From: Myxococcota bacterium
Lineage (GTDB): Bacteria; Myxococcota_A; Polyangia; JAAYKL01
Direction: 5' to 3'
Assembly: GCA_030065855.1 (NCBI GenBank)
Contig: JASJCT010000011.1
Location: 1 to 64,000 of the forward strand
Length of the DNA stretch: 64,000 nucleotides
Within the stretch, counting starts at the first letter, position 1. Each line of letters starts with the position of its first letter. Shown in pieces: positions 57,819 through 64,000 of the stretch. Both the position numbers and the translations under genes were made by a program. The notes under the pieces were generated by a model. That model saw only the letters and a program-made list of their open reading frames with translations. It searched no databases and was not told the DNA's origin.

Positions 57819-58955
57819 TTATGCGTAAGCTTCATTCCAGAGGTTTTCTAAAAACAACTGCCAAGGCATAATTTGGATGTCATCTACTATTCTGGGTCTT
57901 TCCACCAAACTAACAACCACATAGTTTTTCAACATCTTCTCTTCCTTCAGCGCCCTGATGCCGCGGAGATCACGAGCCGCCACCGTGCGCTTGCCCTTCA
58001 CTTCTATCGCTGTGGTGTCGTTTAGAACAAAATCTACTTCAAACTGAGATTTGGAACGCCAGTAACACAATTCACCAGCGCGAGTGTAATCAATGTAAGA
58101 CCTTAGTTCATGGAAAATGTACGCTTCAAAGGCTTCACCAAAATCAGTTGACAGCTGCTTCATCACCCCGCGTTGTTGTAGGTGGCGAGCAACACCGATA
58201 TCGAAAAAGTAGAATTTTGCCGTTGTGATGGGCTTGCGTTTCAGGCTTCTTTTCCAGGCCGGCAAAACGTACGCTACAAGCGTATCCTGCAACACTTGAA
58301 AGTATTCTTGGACAGTACTTTTGGGAACCTGCGCGTCAGAGGCGATCTTTGAGTAATTGATAAGCTGCCCATTGCAAGACGCCGCGACGTTCAAAAAACG
58401 GCTAAATGCCGGAATCCTCCTTGTGAGTCCTTCAGCTGCGATTTCTTCGCGCAAGTAGTCGCCTGCATAGGCCTTGAGATCCTCCTCAGGCTCATCAGAA
58501 AGATAGATGGATGGAATGAGCCCAAAGTTCAGCGCTCTAAGCAAATCGAACGCGTGAAGCTCCCTATACACAAAGGGATGTAAAAAGCGACTCCTCGCTC
58601 TGCCACCCAAAAGGTTGACACCCCCGCGTCTGAGTTTTCTCGCACTGGAACCAGTAAGTAAAAACCGAATGCCACGCGCCTCTATTAAAAAATGCACTTC
58701 ATCTAAAAGCGCTGGCAATTTCTGTATCTCATCGATCACGACGATCTTCGCATCGCTGACGACTTCCTCCCTGAGCTGTGCTGGATTGCGGCTCAGGGTT
58801 AGAAAAACGTCGCTATTCAAAAGATCGTAAACAATAGCATCTGAAAGCGTGTTCCGGATTAAACTCGTCTTGCCAGTCTGCCTTGGACCGAAAAGAAAGT
58901 GGGATTTTTTCTGAATCAGGTGACTCAAATTTAATATTCTCGAAATATACGTCAT
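57819..58955 (-). CDS. DUF4143-type AAA ATPase
   Basis: 378 residues: Walker A FGPRQTGKTSLIRN, Walker B VVIDEIQKLPALLDE, a sensor LLTGSSARKLRRGGVNLLGGR, then the DUF4143 part with FYFFDIGVARHLQQRG and a nuclease-like C-terminus (QFEVDFVLNDTTAIEVKGKR). The D-x-E-x-K-like order in the end part resembles a PD-(D/E)XK fold, common in this family. Function unknown; a distant relative sits at 38346-39512. Codon use is AT-richer than the biotin gene, in keeping with lateral gain. Confidence 0.85.
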   Translation of the reverse strand: MTYISRILNLSHLIQKKSHFLFGPRQTGKTSLIRNTLSDAIVYDLLNSDVFLTLSRNPAQLREEVVSDAKIVVIDEIQKLPALLDEVHFLIEARGIRFLLTGSSARKLRRGGVNLLGGRARSRFLHPFVYRELHAFDLLRALNFGLIPSIYLSDEPEEDLKAYAGDYLREEIAAEGLTRRIPAFSRFLNVAASCNGQLINYSKIASDAQVPKSTVQEYFQVLQDTLVAYVLPAWKRSLKRKPITTAKFYFFDIGVARHLQQRGVMKQLSTDFGEAFEAYIFHELRSYIDYTRAGELCYWRSKSQFEVDFVLNDTTAIEVKGKRTVAARDLRGIRALKEEKMLKNYVVVSLVERPRIVDDIQIMPWQLFLENLWNEAYA

Positions 58956-59058
58956 CTAGGCTTCCTTTTGACATGCGTGTCGTCAATTATCATGATATTT
59001 GACGGAATGCTTGTCAATTAGGAATAACAACGCCCTCAAATGCCCTGGAAATATTGAC

Positions 59059-59092
59059 GAAATCCCCCTTGTCCCTTTGCTAAAGGGGGAGG
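59059..59092. repeat. Single arm of the CCCCC/GGGGG intergenic repeat
   Basis: AAATCCCCCTTGTCCCTTTG followed by CTAAAGGGGGA matches one arm of the element at 31111-31203. It lies in the gap between the DUF4143 gene and spoVR. Confidence 0.65.
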
Positions 59093-59139
59093 CCTTTTAC
59101 CCGACATCTATGTTCAACCGGGCGGTTCTCGAACTGCCC

Positions 59140-60693
59140 CTACGACGAAGCGGATGATTCGGGTTCGGCTTCGGCTTCTTCGATCTTTTCTTCCTTGTAC
59201 TCGGTACCGTCGTATTTGGCGTAGATGGGCTTGTCCTCGGCCTTTGTCTTTATCAGCACCGGCCGCGTCCATATGGTGTAGAGGTTTGTGAGCACTTCTT
59301 TGGCGTAGTTTGGATCCAGATCCACACCCTGATAATCGTGCTCGAGCATGAGTTCTCCCCGATTCGAAGCGTTTGCGTCCACAACCCGGATAATGGGCTG
59401 GCCCATATTTGTGAGCTGCATGAGCAGCCGCTGTTTTACCTGGTCGAACTGTCTGGATTCGATCTCGAACCGGCGGTGGTGGGCATTGTAGGCAAACGAG
59501 AACAGTTTCGACTGCCGAACGAAATCATAGGTGAGAAACTCGTCGATGAAGGTGATATCGTTGTGGATACCGCGCACTTCAAAGATCTTCTCGAGACCGA
59601 GCCCTGCCTGTTTATCCCATGCCTCCCGGGTATGAAGGTCATCGCACTCATCCCACTCACGACCGAACTGACCCTTGTTCCAGCGATCCACAATATGCCG
59701 AAAGAGCTCGACGCCCATCTTGTATGGATTGAGCTGGCGGCCGGACGAGGCGGTCACCATTGACGTGTGATCCGCGTAATCCACAATTTCAGAGGCGTCC
59801 AGGGCCTTTTCGGTCATTATCTTGGAGTGCCAAAACGTGGCCCATCCTTCGTTCATGATTTTGGTCTGGGCCTGGGGGGCAAAATAATACGCCTCTTCAC
59901 GGATAATCTCCATCACGCCGCGCTGCCACGAGCGAAGGGGCGCCTGCTCCATCAGGAATCCCATCACATCGCGAACCGGGGACGAGGGAAAGCGGGCAGC
60001 CCGGGCGTTTTTTTCAGCTTTTGCCTCCCGTTGGGCTTGGATGAACTCCGGCGGATTGATGTAACGCTCCATATACGGCTTTGCCTTGAGCCTCGGCACA
60101 TCCCCCGGGCTTAAGGTCTCGTCGTCCTCTTCGGTCGCCTTTTCCGCAACGCGCACCCGGGGTACGGGTGGGTTTTGAATATCGATCAAATTGTCAATCG
60201 AAAGGCACAAATCGATGAAGTTCTCGACCCGCTCAGTACCGTACTTGTCCATGTATCCGCGGATGCGCGATCCGTGATTTGCCATCTCGTCGATCATCCG
60301 GCGATTGGTATGGGCGAACCAGGCGTTGTTTTTAAAGAAGTCGCAGTGGGCAAACACGTGGGCCATGACGAGCTTCTGATCCACAATCGAGTTGCCTTCG
60401 AGCAGGTAGGCCGTGCAGGGATCGTTGTTGATCACGAGTTCATAGATCTTGGACAGACCATAGGTGCTGTATTTTCTCAAGCGCTCGTATTCCATGCCAA
60501 AGCGCCAATGGGGATATCGGCTCGGGAAGCCCCCGTAGGCGGCGATCTCGTTCATCTCGTCGTAATTGACAACTTCAAAGAATGTCTGAAAAAAATCGAG
60601 GCCGAAGTCATGGGCATAGACCTCGATTTCCTGTTGAATTTCCTTGAGATAACGGGGCAGCCCACCGGTCCATTTTCTCTTGTATGCCGGCAT
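59140..60693 (-). CDS. SpoVR-family protein
   Basis: 517 residues. The SpoVR family is recognised by [25 protein letters not shown] (part: [20 protein letters not shown]), [19 protein letters not shown]-type and [14 protein letters not shown] segments, and by [25 protein letters not shown]. The protein belongs to the prkA-yhbH-spoVR stress module, in which its role is not settled. It is the last of three co-directional genes; 3 bp separate it from the yhbH stop. The C-terminal acidic tail ([13 protein letters not shown]) is not conserved. Confidence 0.9.
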   Translation of the reverse strand: MPAYKRKWTGGLPRYLKEIQQEIEVYAHDFGLDFFQTFFEVVNYDEMNEIAAYGGFPSRYPHWRFGMEYERLRKYSTYGLSKIYELVINNDPCTAYLLEGNSIVDQKLVMAHVFAHCDFFKNNAWFAHTNRRMIDEMANHGSRIRGYMDKYGTERVENFIDLCLSIDNLIDIQNPPVPRVRVAEKATEEDDETLSPGDVPRLKAKPYMERYINPPEFIQAQREAKAEKNARAARFPSSPVRDVMGFLMEQAPLRSWQRGVMEIIREEAYYFAPQAQTKIMNEGWATFWHSKIMTEKALDASEIVDYADHTSMVTASSGRQLNPYKMGVELFRHIVDRWNKGQFGREWDECDDLHTREAWDKQAGLGLEKIFEVRGIHNDITFIDEFLTYDFVRQSKLFSFAYNAHHRRFEIESRQFDQVKQRLLMQLTNMGQPIIRVVDANASNRGELMLEHDYQGVDLDPNYAKEVLTNLYTIWTRPVLIKTKAEDKPIYAKYDGTEYKEEKIEEAEAEPESSASS

Positions 60694-60696
60694 GAT

Positions 60697-61806
60697 CTAT
60701 TTGCCCTTTCCCAGAAAGTCCTTGATGGATGCCATGATACCGTCCCGATCGGGAATTTCAGAAGTTACGACTTTTTCGTCATTGTCGAATTTAGCCGTCA
60801 CATCCCTCAAGAACTGACCTGACCCATAGGGGCTGTGCACCTGGCCGTATCCGAACATGTTGGAGACTGGAATGATGTGCTCTTCGAGGAGCTCCAGGCT
60901 CTGTTTTGTGTCGTCGGCAGACCAATTATCCCCATCTGAAAAGTGGAAGGGGTAGATGTTCCACTCGCTTGCTGGATAGTCTGCAGCGACGATTTGGGCG
61001 CACAGCTTGTAGGCCGATGAGATCATGGTGCCGCCAGATTCCCGGGTGTGGAAAAAGGTTTCCCGGTCCACCTCCTTGGCCACGGCGTCGTGGATGATGA
61101 AGCGGGTTTCAAGCCCTTGGTATTGACTGGTGAGCCAGGCGTCGATCCAAAAGGACTCGATGCGGACAATCTCCTTTTGCTCCTCCCCCATCGAGCCCGA
61201 GACATCCATCATGTAGACAATAACCGCATTCGACTCGTGTACCTCCTCGGTGCGCCAAGAGCGATAGTGCTTGTCCTCTCGCACTGGAATGATGACCGGG
61301 CGTTTTGGATCGTAGATCCCCGATGCGATCTGGCGTTTTAATGCCTGTCTGTAAGTTCGCTTGAAATGCCTCAGGGATTCCGGACCAACCCGTCGGATGC
61401 CCACGTATCGATCCCGGGTAGAGACCACGCGCTTGCGCCCCTTCTCTTCGAGGTTGGGCAGTTCCAATTCCTCTCCGAGGATTTCGGCCAGCTCTTCGAT
61501 GGACACCTCTATTTCGAGGACGTGCTGCCCCTCCTGATCCCCTGCTTTGCCAGCACCGTCTTCGGCATCGGCATCGGACAGGGGATCCCCGGGATCCCCT
61601 TCTCCCTGGCCCACACCGCCTTGCTGTCGCTCGCCAAAGCGGAACCTCGGTATGTCGATCTGGGGCACGGGTATGGAGACGGACTTGCCCCCCTCCCGAC
61701 CGAACAGCTCACCTTTGGAGATGAACTTCTTGAGCTCCTTGCGCACGCGCCCTTTGACGATTTGCCGAAATCGCGCGTGATCCTGATGTATCTTCAGCTG
61801 GTTCAA
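60697..61806 (-). CDS. yhbH: YeaH/YhbH-family protein (von Willebrand A-like)
   Basis: 369 residues, with TTG start overlapping the prkA stop (TTGA), in place of the longer upstream frame. The DUF444 features are [35 protein letters not shown], and a MIDAS-like [17 protein letters not shown] (DxSxS), which points to a metal-dependent von Willebrand A fold. A long acidic or Gly/Gln-rich insert ([13 protein letters not shown]) lies between residues about 60 and 110. It works with PrkA and SpoVR in stress and stationary phase responses. Confidence 0.9.
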   Translation of the reverse strand: MNQLKIHQDHARFRQIVKGRVRKELKKFISKGELFGREGGKSVSIPVPQIDIPRFRFGERQQGGVGQGEGDPGDPLSDADAEDGAGKAGDQEGQHVLEIEVSIEELAEILGEELELPNLEEKGRKRVVSTRDRYVGIRRVGPESLRHFKRTYRQALKRQIASGIYDPKRPVIIPVREDKHYRSWRTEEVHESNAVIVYMMDVSGSMGEEQKEIVRIESFWIDAWLTSQYQGLETRFIIHDAVAKEVDRETFFHTRESGGTMISSAYKLCAQIVAADYPASEWNIYPFHFSDGDNWSADDTKQSLELLEEHIIPVSNMFGYGQVHSPYGSGQFLRDVTAKFDNDEKVVTSEIPDRDGIMASIKDFLGKGK

Positions 61807-63842
61807 CGGGCATCTCCACGGGCAAAGATAGAGGCGACAAAGTTGAGCACATCTGTCGCGCAAATCTCGCAATAGCCGTATTTTGTCTTGAGCCGGTTTT
61901 TCACCACGTCTATTTTTTCCTGGGTTTCCCGATCGATGACCTGACTGACGAGGGATGATAGTTTAATCGAGTCCTTCTGATCTTCGAAGAGTTTCATTTC
62001 GAGGGCCCGACGCAACCGGTCGTTGGTATCCCAGCGAAACTCCTTGCCCTCCACTGCCAGGGCCCCGATATAGTTCATGATCTCCTTGCGGAAATCATCT
62101 TTGCGGCTTTCCGGGATATCTATTTTCTCCTCAATGGACCGCATCAATCGCTCGTCAGGGGCTTCGTCCTGGCCGGTATAGCGATTGCGAACCTTTTCTT
62201 TGAGGGTGTACGCCTTTACGTTGTCGATGTAGTTCATGGCGAGGTTATTGATGGCCTCTTCGTCCGCGGAAATGGCGCGCTGCACCTCGTTTTTGACGAT
62301 TTCCTCGTATTCCTGTTTGACCACTGAGATCAAGTCACCGTATTGCTTGCGCTTTTCTTCCTCTGTGATCAGGCTGTGGTTTCGAAGCCCCTTGTCGAGC
62401 TCGTTGAGCACCATGAACGGATTGAGGCATCCCTCTGCCTCAGATACGATGGCGTTGGATATTTTGTCCTGCACGTATCTGGGTGAAATCCCCTCCATGC
62501 CCTCGCGGGAGGTCTCCTTGCGCAGCTCCTTGACGTTGTCCTGGGTGAACCCGGGCAGCATTTTGCCATCGTACAACTTCATCTTCTGAAGCAGCGTAAG
62601 GCCTGCTTTTTTCGGATCCTCGAGCCGGGTCATCACGGCCCACATGGCCGCCACCTCCAAGGTGTGGGGCGCGATGTGAACGGCCGGAACCTTTTCCTGA
62701 CCAAAATCCTTGGAGTAAATCTTCATCTCCTCGGAGAGCTTGGTGATGTACGGTATGTCGATTTTGATGGTTCTATCCCTCAGGGCCTCCATGTATTCAT
62801 TGGCCAGGAGCTTGTTGTATTCGGCCTCGTTGGTATGGCCGACGATCACTTCGTCGATGTCGGTTTGGGCGAATTTCTTGGGCTTGATCATGTGTTCCTG
62901 GCTCGCCCCCAACAGGTCGTACAAGAACGCCACGTCGAGTTTTAGCACCTCCACGAATTCAATCAGTCCCCGGTTGGCGATGTTGAACTCGCCGTCGAAA
63001 TTAAAGGCCCGGGGATCTGAGTCAGATCCATACTCGGCGATTTTCCGGTAGTTGATGTCCCCGGTCAGCTCGGTAGAGTCCTGATTTTTTTCGTCCTTTG
63101 GCTGGAACGTGCCAATACCGATACGGTCTTGTTCTGACATGACCAACCTGCGCACGCGGATGTGTTCCATCACCTTGGCCCAGTCCCCGTCGTGCTCTCG
63201 CATCAGCTCATTGAACGTGAAGCGGCAGGCAGGACAGAGATCCCCTTCCACGATGACCCGGCATTTGTCGTTGCCCAGGCGCAGCTCGTGGATCGCCTTT
63301 TCGCGCCAGGCCTTGGGAATCAGCCGCAGGGGCTCCTCGTTCATGGGGCAGGGCATGACTTTTTCCGAGGCGTTCGGGCGGTGCCATTCGTGGGTGTACA
63401 TGGCGCCGTGGGCGGTGCGGCTGTAGGCTTCCAGTCCTTTTTTGAGAAGGCGCACAATCGTACTCTTCGAGCTCCCCACAGGACCGTGGAGGAGGAGGAC
63501 GCGCTTCTCTGGACCGTAGCCTTCGGATGCGGCCTTGAGCACGTTGACAAAGCGCATGAGCGGTATGTCAAGGCCGTAAATAGCGTCTTTACCGCCGACC
63601 ATATCGGTCTCGAAAAATTTGAACCGAGTGATGCGTTTCTTGTTATCCACGTACTCCTCGGTGCCATAGCCGATGATCATGTCATAAATCCGCTGAAACG
63701 CGGTTCGGGTCACCTCTGGCCGCTCTCTGACCACGTCCAGGTATTCGCTGAAGCTCCCCACCCAGTTGAGCTCTCGATATTCATCGATGTTTTGCAAAGA
63801 TGCGATTTGTCCCACCAACCCACTGCGTTCGGTTTCGCTCAT
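61803..63842 (-). CDS. prkA: PrkA-type AAA serine protein kinase
   Basis: 679 residues, close to the family's 640-680. The AAA part has the P loop [20 protein letters not shown] and the [16 protein letters not shown] segment; a cysteine pair [19 protein letters not shown] and the C-terminal kinase-like region ([28 protein letters not shown]) follow the PrkA scheme. PrkA (YeaG) phosphorylates targets during starvation and nitrogen limitation. A GTGGAGGAACGAG ribosome site lies before the ATG. It is the first gene of the operon. Confidence 0.93.
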   Translation of the reverse strand: MSETERSGLVGQIASLQNIDEYRELNWVGSFSEYLDVVRERPEVTRTAFQRIYDMIIGYGTEEYVDNKKRITRFKFFETDMVGGKDAIYGLDIPLMRFVNVLKAASEGYGPEKRVLLLHGPVGSSKSTIVRLLKKGLEAYSRTAHGAMYTHEWHRPNASEKVMPCPMNEEPLRLIPKAWREKAIHELRLGNDKCRVIVEGDLCPACRFTFNELMREHDGDWAKVMEHIRVRRLVMSEQDRIGIGTFQPKDEKNQDSTELTGDINYRKIAEYGSDSDPRAFNFDGEFNIANRGLIEFVEVLKLDVAFLYDLLGASQEHMIKPKKFAQTDIDEVIVGHTNEAEYNKLLANEYMEALRDRTIKIDIPYITKLSEEMKIYSKDFGQEKVPAVHIAPHTLEVAAMWAVMTRLEDPKKAGLTLLQKMKLYDGKMLPGFTQDNVKELRKETSREGMEGISPRYVQDKISNAIVSEAEGCLNPFMVLNELDKGLRNHSLITEEEKRKQYGDLISVVKQEYEEIVKNEVQRAISADEEAINNLAMNYIDNVKAYTLKEKVRNRYTGQDEAPDERLMRSIEEKIDIPESRKDDFRKEIMNYIGALAVEGKEFRWDTNDRLRRALEMKLFEDQKDSIKLSSLVSQVIDRETQEKIDVVKNRLKTKYGYCEICATDVLNFVASIFARGDAR

Positions 63843-64000
63843 CTCGTTCCTCCACTCGCTATAGAATATCTGCCTCTACTTAACAGTTTACGTCCTTCGG
63901 CGGTTTAATCAACGAAGTATGTCGATTGATCCCAATCTTCATTAAAAAAATCACGGATCGCACGGGTCCAAGTGGGCATCCAACCCCCCCATGAAACATG
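63843..64000. other. Upstream region of prkA
   Basis: The last 158 bp are AT-richer and carry the promoter of the prkA operon on the minus strand. I see a TATTCT element but no convincing -35 partner and no sigma54 GG-N10-GC site, so no promoter is called. Confidence 0.4.

Overview
The window looks like a chromosomal segment of an uncultured Gram-negative bacterium of the old deltaproteobacterial type (Myxococcota, Bradymonadota or Desulfobacterota-like). Direct signs are lipid A genes (lpxA, lpxI), an LptF/LptG-type permease, many lipobox-bearing lipoproteins (several with Asp/Thr-rich linkers), multiheme c-type cytochrome, Rnf, PilZ and receiver proteins, and the prkA-yhbH-spoVR trio. The taxonomic call is inference from gene content; there is no rRNA or tRNA here to anchor it.

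Layout. 1-0.8 kb: the 5' end of a probable group II intron running off the left edge, then a ParE/addiction-module toxin-antitoxin pair. 0.85-8.2 kb: one minus-strand operon, rnfC-D-G-E-A-B plus a 12-heme cytochrome. RnfB is fused to a GltD-type NAD(P)H oxidoreductase, while RnfC and RnfD have lost the usual flavin/NADH motifs, so this looks like a rewired Rnf. 8.4-19.7 kb: an accessory stretch with an orphan Phd antitoxin, two secreted beta-propeller proteins, a YvcK/CofD-like protein, an inositol-phosphatase-like enzyme, and a RAYT-like transposase flanked by inverted clusters of one repeat, with a second, decayed transposase fragment.

19.7-35.9 kb: a mostly plus-strand housekeeping region: metallophosphoesterase, ridA, era, der, xseA, a PilZ protein, ribE-ribBA-ribH-nusB, a candidate structured RNA upstream of a UPF0158 gene, rimI, a lipoprotein, ldcA, a helix-hairpin-helix protein and an RNA methyltransferase-like protein. 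36-44.6 kb: signalling and lipid A: a hybrid histidine kinase, two paralogous lone receivers, a pseudo-receiver/PilZ protein, a MarR regulator, lpxA-lpxI and a divergent calcineurin-like phosphoesterase, plus a DUF4143 ATPase.

44.7-57.8 kb: folK with a CBM9-like lipoprotein, ffh, a membrane GAF protein, an LptF/G permease, a nonsense-interrupted ORF6N pseudogene, a glycosyltransferase, and a Fic gene whose promoter carries three identical 12-bp palindromes exactly 31 bp apart. Then come a HEAT-like lipoprotein, two tandem DsbA-like lipoproteins and bioD. 57.8-64 kb: a second DUF4143 ATPase and the spoVR-yhbH-prkA operon.

The strongest candidates for something new are the remodelled Rnf complex, the Fic promoter architecture, the structured RNA at about 29.95-30.14 kb and the RAYT/inverted repeat element. 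All function statements rest on motif reading by eye; no database search was run.
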